A stretch of 18,197 nt of DNA from Savagea sp. (GTDB taxonomy: Bacteria > Bacillota > Bacilli > Bacillales_A > Planococcaceae), in assembly GCA_030152265.1 (NCBI GenBank), contig JASLHQ010000172.1, positions 1 through 18,197 of the forward strand, written 5' to 3'. Under the pieces are notes generated by a model. That model searched no databases. It was not told the DNA's origin and worked only from the letters and a program-made list of their open reading frames with translations. The translations under genes and the position numbers were made by a program. Below are positions 1 through 6,956 of this stretch, piece after piece; the stretch's first letter is position 1, and every line of letters starts with the position of its first letter.

Positions 1-75
1 GGAGAAATTGTAGGCGATACGATGAAAGATAGTTTAATTAATGAGTTATTCTCGCAATTTTGTCTAGGGAAATAA
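1..75 (+). CDS. mnmE: MnmE, tRNA modification GTPase (C-terminal end only)
   Basis: This is the 3' end of a gene that begins before the window: 24 codons and a TAA stop in frame 1. The residues seen are GEIVGDTMKDSLINELFSQF followed by CLGK. MnmE proteins end in a conserved C-[IL]-G-K motif whose cysteine is needed for tRNA modification, and the preceding GEIVG...L..LF..FC pattern also fits. MnmE pairs with MnmG to install the (carboxymethyl)aminomethyl group at C5 of the wobble uridine of certain tRNAs. The stop lies 26 bases before mnmG, the usual arrangement in Bacillales, so the two are probably co-transcribed. The G domain and N-terminal folate-binding domain lie outside the window. Confidence 0.9.
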   Translation, partial: GEIVGDTMKDSLINELFSQFCLGK

Positions 76-101
76 ATTTAAAATAGAGGAGATGAACGAA
101 C

Positions 102-1994
102 ATGGGCCAGTTTGAAGCAGGCACTTATGATTGTATCGTCATCGGAGCAGGACATGCCGGAGCGGAAGCAGCATTAGCAGCAGCAAATCGAGGAGTGGAT
201 ACACTTCTTTTAACGATGAATTTGGATATGATTGCTTTCATGCCATGTAACCCATCACTTGGGGGACCAGCGAAAGGAATCGTCGTTCGAGAAATCGACG
301 CATTAGGAGGCGCGATGGGTAAAATTATCGATCGCTCTCACATTCAAATGCGTATGTTAAACACAGGAAAAGGTCCAGCGGTACGCGCTTTACGTGCGCA
401 AGCGGACAAAGTCACATATCAATCTGAAATGAAGAAATTAATCGAAACGACGGACAATTTAACGTTGCGTCAAGCGGTCGTCGACGAATTAATTGTTGAA
501 GATGATGAAGTGAAAGGAATTATCACGCAAATCGGTGCAATTTACCGTGCGAAAACGGTCATCATTACGACAGGAACATTTTTACGTGGAGAAATCGTGA
601 TCGGTGATTTACGTTACTCCAGCGGACCGAACAACCAAATGCCATCTGTGAAATTAGCGGAAAGCTTGGAAAGTCTCGGGTTCGATGTCGTCCGCTTTAA
701 AACGGGAACACCGCCACGTTTGAATAGTAAGACGATCGACTACAGCAAAACAGAAATTCAACCAGGTGACGACGTACCACGGGCATTCAGTTATGAAACG
801 ACAGAGTACATCATGGATCAACTTCCTTGTTGGTTGACGTATACGACACCTTTAACGCATCAGTTAATCAATGATAATTTACATTTAGCGCCGATGTATT
901 CAGGGATGATTAAAGGTCGTGGACCGAGTTATTGTCCATCGATTGAAGATAAAATCGTTCGCTTTGCGGATAAAGGGCGTCACCAAGTCTTTTTGGAACC
1001 AGAAGGACGCAATACGAATGAAGTATATGTGCAAGGGCTCTCAACGAGTTTACCTGAACATATTCAACGTCAATTAGTGGCGAGTGTGCCAGGTTTGGAA
1101 AATGCGGAAATTATGCGTGCGGGTTATGCGATCGAGTACGATGCGATCGTACCGACACAATTGTGGCCAACATTGGAAACGAAAAAGATTAAAAACTTAT
1201 ACACAGCAGGCCAAATTAACGGAACGAGCGGTTATGAAGAAGCAGCAGCTCAAGGATTAATGGCCGGTATTAACGCAGCAAGTCGTGTCTTAGGGAAAGA
1301 AGAAGTCATTTTAGGACGCGATGAAGCATATATTGGCGTTTTAATCGATGATCTCGTCACAAAAGGAACGTTAGAACCGTATCGACTTTTAACATCGCGT
1401 GCAGAATATCGTTTATTATTGCGCCACGATAATGCGGATATGCGTTTGACAGAGCTCGGACATGAAATTGGGTTAATTCGTCCACAACGTTATGCACAAT
1501 TTACCGAGAAGAAACGTCAAATTCAAGAAGAGTTAGAACGTTTAGCGCAAGTGACGGTAAAGCCGACAGAAGAAGTGCAAGCTGTTTTAGCAGAAGCGAA
1601 CAGTACGCCAATTAAAGAACCGCTTAAAGCGATCGATTTATTGAAGCGACCAGAAGTGATGTATACGCATATTGAAAAAATTGCGCCTGCTGATACTCCG
1701 GTAGATGAACAAGTCGCGGAACAAATTGAAATCTTTACAAAGTATGAAGGCTATATTAAAAAATCACTTCAACAAGTCGATAAAATGAAAAAGCTAGAGA
1801 ATAAAATCATTCCAGAAAATATCGATTACGACGCAGTAGCGAATATTGCACATGAAGCGCGTGCTATTTTGAAAGAAGTACGTCCGCGCTCGATTGCACA
1901 AGCATCCCGTATTCCAGGGGTAAACCCAGCGGATATTTCCATCTTGCTCATTTATATTGAACAAGGAAAGATTGCCAAAGTATCGAATGAATGA
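102..1994 (+). CDS. mnmG: MnmG (GidA), tRNA U34 carboxymethylaminomethyl modification enzyme, FAD subunit
   Basis: The product is a 630-residue cytosolic flavoprotein, full length for the family. It works with MnmE to modify the wobble uridine C5 of tRNAs reading NNA/NNG codons. Visible motifs are the N-terminal dinucleotide-binding GAGHAG (residues 15-20), the conserved CNPSLGGPAKG segment with Cys49, the PSYCPSIEDK segment with Cys278, RAGYAIEYD (339-347) and AGQINGTSGYEEAAAQG (369-385). Cys49 and Cys278 correspond to the two conserved catalytic-site cysteines of the family. The start is supported by an AGAGGAGA ribosome binding site about ten bases upstream; an ATG at 92 is out of frame. 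The gene follows mnmE and precedes rsmG, the standard near-origin order. No truncation or missing key residue is seen. Confidence 0.97.
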   Translation: MGQFEAGTYDCIVIGAGHAGAEAALAAANRGVDTLLLTMNLDMIAFMPCNPSLGGPAKGIVVREIDALGGAMGKIIDRSHIQMRMLNTGKGPAVRALRAQADKVTYQSEMKKLIETTDNLTLRQAVVDELIVEDDEVKGIITQIGAIYRAKTVIITTGTFLRGEIVIGDLRYSSGPNNQMPSVKLAESLESLGFDVVRFKTGTPPRLNSKTIDYSKTEIQPGDDVPRAFSYETTEYIMDQLPCWLTYTTPLTHQLINDNLHLAPMYSGMIKGRGPSYCPSIEDKIVRFADKGRHQVFLEPEGRNTNEVYVQGLSTSLPEHIQRQLVASVPGLENAEIMRAGYAIEYDAIVPTQLWPTLETKKIKNLYTAGQINGTSGYEEAAAQGLMAGINAASRVLGKEEVILGRDEAYIGVLIDDLVTKGTLEPYRLLTSRAEYRLLLRHDNADMRLTELGHEIGLIRPQRYAQFTEKKRQIQEELERLAQVTVKPTEEVQAVLAEANSTPIKEPLKAIDLLKRPEVMYTHIEKIAPADTPVDEQVAEQIEIFTKYEGYIKKSLQQVDKMKKLENKIIPENIDYDAVANIAHEARAILKEVRPRSIAQASRIPGVNPADISILLIYIEQGKIAKVSNE

Positions 1995-2001
1995 TGAGCG
2001 G

Positions 2002-2026
2002 AGCGTGAGGACTCGTTTCTCACGCT
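2002..2026 (+). other. Stem-loop in the mnmG-rsmG intergenic region
   Basis: AGCGTGAG (2002-2009) pairs perfectly with CTCACGCT (2019-2026) across a 9-base loop, starting only a few bases after the mnmG stop. The bases after the stem (TTGCATATG) do not form a U-tract, so a full intrinsic terminator is unlikely. An attenuating hairpin or an mRNA-processing or stability element between mnmG and rsmG fits better. This rests on base pairing alone. Confidence 0.4.
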
Positions 2027-2063
2027 TTGCATATGTACATAAATTTGGGAGGCTATAACTTTT

Positions 2064-2777
2064 ATGAATGAACAACAGTTTATCGAAGCGTTGCGCGCGA
2101 AAGGAATCGACTTGAGCGAGCGACAAATTGAACAGTTTCGCACTTATTTTACGGAGCTTGTCGAGTGGAACGAAAAGATGAATTTAACAGCGATTACAGA
2201 TGAACCATCTGTTTATTTAAAACATTTTTATGATTCGATTACGGCAGCGTTTTACGTTGATTTTTCAAAAGAGATGACCGTTTGTGATGTTGGAGCGGGA
2301 GCGGGGTTCCCGAGCATCCCACTCAAAATTTGTTATCCACACATTGAATTAACGATTGTGGATTCTTTAAATAAACGCATTACGTTTTTAAATCATTTAG
2401 CAGATGAACTTCAATTAGAAAATGTTCATTTCGTTCATGCGAGAGCGGAAGAGTTCGGAAAAAACAAAGCGTATCGTGAACAATTTGATTTAGTGACAGC
2501 ACGCGCTGTAGCACGTCTATCTGTATTGTCTGAGCTATGTGTTCCTCTTGTGAAAAAAGGAGGACAATTCGTTGCGATGAAAGGTGCAGCAGGCCCTGAA
2601 GAGTTAATCGATGCGAAAAGTGCCTTGAACATACTTGGTGTAGAATTAGTAGAACAGTTCGATTTTGAGTTACCTGAAGAAGATAGTGAGCGTACACTTT
2701 ATGTTTTCGATAAAGTGAAAACGACGCCGAAAAAATATCCGAGAAAACCAGGCACGCCGAATAAATCTCCTTTATGA
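2064..2777 (+). CDS. rsmG: RsmG (GidB), 16S rRNA m7G527 methyltransferase
   Basis: The 237-residue product matches the family length. RsmG transfers a methyl group from S-adenosylmethionine to N7 of G527 in 16S rRNA, in the streptomycin-sensitive decoding region. The SAM-binding glycine-rich motif DVGAGAGFPS lies at residues 75-84. It is followed by LTIVDSLNKRITFL (97-110) and the conserved VTARAVA segment (144-150). The C-terminal tail YPRKPGTPNKSPL is typical of Firmicutes members. A GGGAGG ribosome binding site at 2047-2052 supports the ATG at 2064. A perfect DnaA-box sequence occurs inside the gene at 2333-2341 but is explained by ordinary Tyr-Pro-His codons. Confidence 0.96.
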   Translation: MNEQQFIEALRAKGIDLSERQIEQFRTYFTELVEWNEKMNLTAITDEPSVYLKHFYDSITAAFYVDFSKEMTVCDVGAGAGFPSIPLKICYPHIELTIVDSLNKRITFLNHLADELQLENVHFVHARAEEFGKNKAYREQFDLVTARAVARLSVLSELCVPLVKKGGQFVAMKGAAGPEELIDAKSALNILGVELVEQFDFELPEEDSERTLYVFDKVKTTPKKYPRKPGTPNKSPL

Positions 2778-2807
2778 TAAATTGATGAAAGCAGGTGTTG
2801 AGTCGCC

Positions 2808-3647
2808 ATGAAAAATACTTTTGCCCGCTTGTTTGGCTCTTCGAATAAAGAAGAGGAAGAGGTCAAAGAAGGTGTCGAACAAATTGCGATTGAATTAATC
2901 GATCCGAACCGTTATCAGCCGCGTACTGTTTTTTCACAAGAGAAGATTGAAGAATTAGCTCTTACGATTCATACACACGGCGTCATTCAGCCGATCGTCT
3001 TGCGAAAAGTGGACGAACGTTATGAAATTGTCGCTGGAGAGAGGCGTTTTCGCGCGATGCAACATCTTGGATGGAATGAAGTCCCTGCGCTCGTGCGTAA
3101 AATGGACGATCGTGAAGTCGCTTCAGTCGCGTTAATTGAAAATTTACAACGAGAACAATTGACGGCTATAGAAGAAGCACATGCGTATGCGCAATTGTTA
3201 GAACTCCATCAATTGACGCAAGAAGCATTAGCGCAACGTCTTGGTAAGAGTCAGTCGACAATTGCGAACAAGCTTCGCCTTCTGAAGTTGCCAGAGCGTA
3301 TTCAAGAGACGATTTTAAACAAACAAATTACAGAACGTCATGCGCGCGCTTTACTTCGTGTAAAAGATGAAGGACAGCAGCTCAATATGTTAACTCGTTT
3401 ATTAGAAGAACAGTGGAGCGTCAAACAACTCGAAGAACAAATTACACTTTTAACAGCTGAAGTTGAAGCGCCACCGAAGAAAAAGAAACCTCGTGTGAAA
3501 GTGATTAGCAAAGATGTCCGCATCGCATTGAATACATTGAAGCAATCCGTTCAACTCATCACAGAGAGTGGAATTGAAGTAGAAACGGAAGAAGTAGAAG
3601 AAGACGATCATTACATCGTCATGGTGAAAATTCCGAAGAAAAAATGA
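2808..3647 (+). CDS. noc: Noc, nucleoid occlusion protein (ParB-family CTPase)
   Basis: The 279-residue product belongs to the ParB/Spo0J superfamily. In Bacillus subtilis Noc binds NBS sites across the chromosome, spreads as a CTP clamp and holds DNA at the membrane, blocking division over the nucleoid. The N-terminus MKNTFARLFGSSNK matches the amphipathic membrane-targeting helix of Noc, not the N-terminus of ParB. The CTP-binding GERRFR is at 78-83 and ENLQR at 111-115. The helix-turn-helix spans about 136-162. Residues Gln149, Lys155, Lys160 and Arg177 occupy the four positions reported to set NBS specificity in Noc. The end PKKK is also Noc-like. The start has only a weak ribosome binding site (CAGGTG, 2792-2797). 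A terminator follows, separating noc from parB. The paralogue ParB could be confused with it, but the helix and specificity residues decide the call. Confidence 0.93.
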   Translation: MKNTFARLFGSSNKEEEEVKEGVEQIAIELIDPNRYQPRTVFSQEKIEELALTIHTHGVIQPIVLRKVDERYEIVAGERRFRAMQHLGWNEVPALVRKMDDREVASVALIENLQREQLTAIEEAHAYAQLLELHQLTQEALAQRLGKSQSTIANKLRLLKLPERIQETILNKQITERHARALLRVKDEGQQLNMLTRLLEEQWSVKQLEEQITLLTAEVEAPPKKKKPRVKVISKDVRIALNTLKQSVQLITESGIEVETEEVEEDDHYIVMVKIPKKK

Positions 3648-3655
3648 AAAATGAA

Positions 3656-3692
3656 AGAAGAGTGGAGAGTGTATTCCGCTCTTTTTTTCTTT
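3656..3692 (+). terminator. Intrinsic terminator after noc
   Basis: AGAGTGGA (3659-3666) pairs with TCCGCTCT (3675-3682) with one G-U pair and an 8-base loop. The stem extends by A-T pairs at its base and runs straight into a T-rich tract (3681-3699). It lies nine bases after the noc stop and closes the mnmE-mnmG-rsmG-noc unit. Confidence 0.8.
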
Positions 3693-3697
3693 TCTTT

Positions 3698-3724
3698 TTG
3701 TAAAGTAGCATGTTTTGATACACT
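3698..3724 (+). promoter_or_regulatory. Putative sigma-A promoter for parB
   Basis: TACACT at 3719-3724 is preceded by TG at 3716-3717, giving an extended -10 element. A poor -35 (TTGTAA, 3698-3703) sits 15 bases upstream, which is short. The position between the noc terminator and the parB ribosome binding site makes a promoter likely, but the exact elements are uncertain. Confidence 0.4.
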
Positions 3725-3760
3725 GAAAGAAAGTGATGAATGAGTGAGGGTGTGAAATTA

Positions 3761-4606
3761 ATGAAAACGACAAGTAAATCAGGTCTACAAGCAATTTTTG
3801 GAGAAACGACAGTGGAAGAAACAGATCAATTTAAACATATTCCAGTTTCTCAAATTGATGCGAATCCTTATCAACCGAGACAACAATTTGATGATGAACA
3901 ATTAACGGAACTATCTCAATCAATTGATCAATCTGGGGTCATTCAACCGATCATCGTTCGTCGTAAAGAAGGACGCTATGAACTCGTTGCAGGAGAGCGA
4001 CGTTTACGAGCGACACAACTTGCTGGACATCAACATATACCGGCTATCATCAGAAAGATTACGGACGCTGAATCTATGGAATATGCTTTATTAGAAAATT
4101 TACAGCGAACAAATTTAAATCCGATTGAAGAGGCACAAGCATATGAAAAACTGGCCATAGCATTGGATTTAAAACAAAGTGAATTAGCGAAGCGAGTTGG
4201 AAAGAGTCGCCCTTACGTAGCGAATATGTTGAGACTGTTAAAGTTACCAGAAACGGTGCAACAATTGTTAATCGATGGACAATTATCAAACGGGCACGGT
4301 CGAGCCCTTTTAGGATTGAAAAATCCAAATCAGATGGAACTACTTGCTGAACAAGCCGTCCATCATTATTGGAACGTCCGCCAAATCGAACAGAAAGTGC
4401 AACAACTTAACGAGGATGTTTCACATGAAACAAAAAAAGCGACGCCTCGCAATGTTTTTATTGAAAGTGAAGAGCGTCAATTAGAACAATTTTTCGGCAC
4501 GAAAGTTCAAATTAAACAGTCAAAAAATCGCGGGAAAATTGAAATTGAATTTATGACAGATGAAGATTTAGAACGTATACTACAACTAATAAAGCAAGAA
4601 TTGTAA
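3761..4606 (+). CDS. parB: ParB (Spo0J), chromosome-partitioning CTPase
   Basis: The 281-residue product is the chromosomal centromere-binding protein. In the family it loads on parS, slides as a CTP clamp and recruits SMC condensin near the origin. Seen: N-terminal KSGLQAIFGE, resembling the Spo0J N-terminus that contacts ParA; NPYQPR (35-40); CTP-binding GERRLR (78-83); ENLQR (112-116); a helix-turn-helix (about 137-163); and the C-terminal dimerisation segment GKIEIEF...EDLERIL. Arg150 and Gly178 are the ParB-type (parS-reading) residues where Noc has Gln and Arg. An in-frame ATG at 3740 exists, but GAGGG at 3746-3750 lies ten bases before the ATG at 3761, and the family alignment also favours 3761. 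No parA/soj precedes it: only 113 bases with a terminator separate it from noc. A parS-like site lies within the gene. Confidence 0.93.
   Translation: MKTTSKSGLQAIFGETTVEETDQFKHIPVSQIDANPYQPRQQFDDEQLTELSQSIDQSGVIQPIIVRRKEGRYELVAGERRLRATQLAGHQHIPAIIRKITDAESMEYALLENLQRTNLNPIEEAQAYEKLAIALDLKQSELAKRVGKSRPYVANMLRLLKLPETVQQLLIDGQLSNGHGRALLGLKNPNQMELLAEQAVHHYWNVRQIEQKVQQLNEDVSHETKKATPRNVFIESEERQLEQFFGTKVQIKQSKNRGKIEIEFMTDEDLERILQLIKQEL
4417..4432 (+). promoter_or_regulatory. parS-like ParB loading site inside parB
   Basis: TGTTTCACATGAAACA matches the Bacillus consensus TGTTTCACGTGAAACA at 15 of 16 positions; the only change is the central G to A. It lies in codons 219-224 of parB (Asp-Val-Ser-His-Glu-Thr). 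In B. subtilis a parS also lies inside spo0J at the equivalent Asn-Val-Pro-Arg-Glu-Thr codons (recalled from the known gene). Binding by this ParB is inferred. Confidence 0.75.
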
Positions 4607-4616
4607 GGAGGATTTT

Positions 4617-5534
4617 ATGGCCATAACAGAAGAGCCTACGTTAACCGAGGAATTAAAGGAAGATTATGTACAAGTGGAGAAGTTTTTATTTAGCCCAGAA
4701 ACATGGGAAGGGCTGACGCGCATTTCGATTCGTGTCATTCTCATTGCGACATTATCGTATATCGTCGTTCGGGTAGCTAAAATAATCATTCGTCGCATGT
4801 TTGCGATCAAATATAAAGGTCCAATCCGACGTTCAGAAAGACGCGAACGTACGTTGTTATTGCTGCTAGAAAATACCGTCTCTTATGTCGTCTATTTCGC
4901 TGCAATTTTAGCGATATTAGATGAGTTTGGAATCGGAGTAAAAGGATTACTTGCAGGGGCTGGAGTACTCGGTCTTGCGGTCGGTTTCGGTGCGCAAAAC
5001 TTAGTGCGTGATGTCATTACTGGATTCTTTATTTTATTTGAAGATCAATTTTCAGTAGGAGATTACGTTCAAATAGGACAAGCGACCGGAACGGTTGAAG
5101 AAATTGGATTACGTACGACGAAAGTAGCCGCTTATGGAGGAGAAGTTCACATTATTCCAAATGGAGTCATTTCTGAAGTTGTGAACTATTCTGTACGAAA
5201 CTCTTTAGCTATTTTAGATATCGGGATTTCGTATGAAACAAATATCGCACATGCAGAGCGCGTATTAACGGATTATTTAGAGCGGATGACTGTTGAAGAA
5301 TACCCAGAAATCGTAGCTCCAGCACAATTTGTAGGCGTTCAAAATTTAGCAGCTTCTGAAATTGTGTTACGTGTAACTGTTGAAACACAACCGATGATGC
5401 AGCACGGTTTAGCACGTCGTATGAGAGCTGAAATTAAAGAGTTATTTGACGAGGAAGGAATTGAAATTCCGTATCAAAAAATGGTGATTTATCAGCAAAA
5501 GGAGAATGTAAACGATGAGCGAAAAGACATTTGA
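4617..5534 (+). CDS. MscS-family small-conductance mechanosensitive channel
   Basis: The 305-residue product is an MscS-type membrane channel that would release solutes on hypo-osmotic shock. Hydrophobic segments lie at about 35-58, 85-102 and 109-141. The last is the pore-lining helix region, rich in Gly and Ala, and runs into the family signature VGFGAQNLVRD (122-132) and FEDQFSVGDYVQIG (141-154). The remainder is the cytoplasmic beta and alpha/beta domain. AAGGAGGA overlaps the parB stop, ten bases before the start, so it is translated from the parB transcript. The gene overlaps the DUF951 gene by 20 bases at its 3' end. An MscS gene near parB is also known in other Bacillales. The paralogue symbol is uncertain, so none is given. 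Confidence 0.92.
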   Translation: MAITEEPTLTEELKEDYVQVEKFLFSPETWEGLTRISIRVILIATLSYIVVRVAKIIIRRMFAIKYKGPIRRSERRERTLLLLLENTVSYVVYFAAILAILDEFGIGVKGLLAGAGVLGLAVGFGAQNLVRDVITGFFILFEDQFSVGDYVQIGQATGTVEEIGLRTTKVAAYGGEVHIIPNGVISEVVNYSVRNSLAILDIGISYETNIAHAERVLTDYLERMTVEEYPEIVAPAQFVGVQNLAASEIVLRVTVETQPMMQHGLARRMRAEIKELFDEEGIEIPYQKMVIYQQKENVNDERKDI

Positions 5535-5709
5535 ATTGAACGATGTAGTAGCGATGAAAAAGCCACACCCATGTGGCACGAATGAATGGAAAATTATTCG
5601 AATGGGAGCGGATATTCGCATAAAATGTCAAGGATGCGATCATAGCGTCATGCTTCCACGAAATGAATTTCAGAAAAAAATGAAGAAAGTACTTCGCCAA
5701 GCGGAGTAA
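5515..5709 (+). CDS. DUF951 small protein (YyzM family)
   Basis: This is a 64-residue basic protein of a widely conserved Firmicutes family without established function. The signature is clear: KKPHPCGTNEW (15-25), then IRMGADIRIKCQGC (28-41), then a basic C-terminus. His18, Cys20, Cys38 and Cys41 could form a zinc site (inference from spacing only), and the compact beta-rich pattern suggests a small zinc-ribbon or OB-like nucleic-acid-binding fold. The start lies inside the mscS coding sequence, with AAGGAG (5499-5504) ten bases upstream, so translation is probably coupled. The family typically sits next to ychF, as it does here. Confidence 0.87.
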   Translation: MSEKTFELNDVVAMKKPHPCGTNEWKIIRMGADIRIKCQGCDHSVMLPRNEFQKKMKKVLRQAE

Positions 5710-5712
5710 AGA

Positions 5713-5741
5713 TAGACAAGAGTAGGGTTTATCCATATAAT
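5713..5741 (+). promoter_or_regulatory. Sigma-A promoter for ychF
   Basis: TAGACA (5713-5718) and a consensus TATAAT (5736-5741) are separated by exactly 17 bases, starting just after the DUF951 stop and about 50 bases before the ychF start codon. The -35 differs from TTGACA at one base. This gives ychF its own transcription start independent of parB. Confidence 0.75.
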
Positions 5742-5789
5742 AGAAGAGTTGAAAAAGAACCGGAAAAATAAGAAAGGTTGTGGAATGGC

Positions 5790-6890
5790 ATGGCTTTAAC
5801 AGCTGGAATCGTTGGTCTTCCAAACGTAGGAAAATCAACATTGTTTAATGCGATTACAAAAGCTGGAGCTGAAGCAGCGAACTACCCGTTCTGTACAATT
5901 GACCCGAACGTAGGAATCGTTGAAGTACCAGACGAGCGTTTAAATAAATTAACAGAATTAGTAGAACCGAAAAAAACGGTACCGACTGCATTTGAGTTTA
6001 CAGATATCGCAGGGATTGTAGAAGGAGCGAGTAAAGGGGAAGGATTAGGGAATAAATTCCTCTCACACATTCGTGAAGTAGATGCAATCTGTCAAGTCGT
6101 CCGTTGTTTCGCAGACGAAAATATTACGCACGTATCAGGGAAGGTCGATCCTTTATCTGATATTGAAGTGATCAACTTAGAGCTTATTTTAGCGGACTTA
6201 GAAAGTGTTTCAAAACGTTTAGAGCGCGTGACGAAAATGGCAAAACAAAAAGATAAAGACGCGATGGCAGAAGAAATTCCATTAACGAAATTAAAAGAAG
6301 CGTTTGAAGAAGGACATCCGGCACGTTCGGTTGAACTTTCGAAAGAAGAGTTTGAATTAATTCGTGGTATGCATTTATTAACGATCAAACCGATGCTTTA
6401 CGTGGCGAATGTTTCGGAAGATGAAATTGCCGATGTTTCAAATAACGAATACGTCCAAAAAGTACGTGACTTCGCAAAAGAAGACGGCGCAGAAGTCATT
6501 GTCGTCTGTGCGAAAATCGAAGAAGAGATGGCTGAATTAGAAGATGACGAGAAAGAGATGTTTTTAGAAGAGCTCGGCATCGAAGAATCAGGTTTAGACC
6601 AATTAATTCGTGCGACATACGATCTTCTCGGTTTAGCGACTTATTTCACAGCTGGCGTACAAGAAGTGCGTGCGTGGACATTCCGTAAAGGAATGAAAGC
6701 ACCACAATGTGCGGGAATCATCCATACGGACTTCGAAAAAGGGTTCATTCGTGCAGAAACAGTAGCTTACGATGATTTATTAGAAGCGGGTTCGATGACT
6801 GCAGCGAAAGAGGCAGGAAAAGTTCGCCTCGAAGGAAAAGAATACGAAGTGAAAGACGGCGACGTTATGTTGTTCCGTTTTAACGTGTAG
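5790..6890 (+). CDS. ychF: YchF (OLA1-type) redox-regulated P-loop ATPase
   Basis: The 366-residue product is the universally conserved YchF, an Obg-family P-loop NTPase that prefers ATP and associates with ribosomes. The P-loop GLPNVGKST is at residues 9-17 and the switch-II DIAG at 72-75. The G4 position reads NVSE (207-210) in place of the GTP-specific NKxD, which fits the known relaxed, ATP-preferring specificity. The C-terminal TGS/OLA1 part contains RAWTFRKGMKAPQCAGIIHT and ends DVMLFRFNV, as is typical. A TTG at 5778 would add four residues, but family proteins begin MALTAGIVGLPN, which corresponds to the ATG at 5790. It has its own promoter and a strong terminator, so it is probably monocistronic. 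Confidence 0.96.
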   Translation: MALTAGIVGLPNVGKSTLFNAITKAGAEAANYPFCTIDPNVGIVEVPDERLNKLTELVEPKKTVPTAFEFTDIAGIVEGASKGEGLGNKFLSHIREVDAICQVVRCFADENITHVSGKVDPLSDIEVINLELILADLESVSKRLERVTKMAKQKDKDAMAEEIPLTKLKEAFEEGHPARSVELSKEEFELIRGMHLLTIKPMLYVANVSEDEIADVSNNEYVQKVRDFAKEDGAEVIVVCAKIEEEMAELEDDEKEMFLEELGIEESGLDQLIRATYDLLGLATYFTAGVQEVRAWTFRKGMKAPQCAGIIHTDFEKGFIRAETVAYDDLLEAGSMTAAKEAGKVRLEGKEYEVKDGDVMLFRFNV

Positions 6891-6916
6891 TGTAATTCAC
6901 AATATGTGTATAAGAT

Positions 6917-6956
6917 GTCGATAACTTTAAAATATTTTAAAGTTATCGACTTTTTT
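6917..6956 (+). terminator. Strong terminator after ychF: 34-bp perfect palindrome plus T-tract
   Basis: Bases 6917-6950 form an uninterrupted perfect palindrome (GTCGATAACTTTAAAAT and its reverse complement), folding to a hairpin of about 15 pairs with a minimal A/T loop. Six T residues follow on the plus strand (6951-6956). It separates ychF from the convergent DUF3267 gene, whose stop codon touches the T-tract. On the minus strand no U-tract follows, so termination in that direction would be weaker. Confidence 0.88.

Noticed and set aside
1794..2126. Minus-strand open frames across the mnmG-rsmG junction
   Set aside because: They are antisense to conserved coding sequence at both ends, with cysteine- and serine-rich translations typical of shadow frames and no family resemblance.
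3699..3714. TGTAAA at 3699-3704 as a WalR half-site upstream of parB
   Set aside because: The second half-site five bases later reads ATGTTT, not TGTWAH.
3740..3760. Upstream ATG for parB
   Set aside because: It has a poor ribosome binding site and would place the good GAGGG site inside the coding sequence; family length and N-terminus favour 3761.
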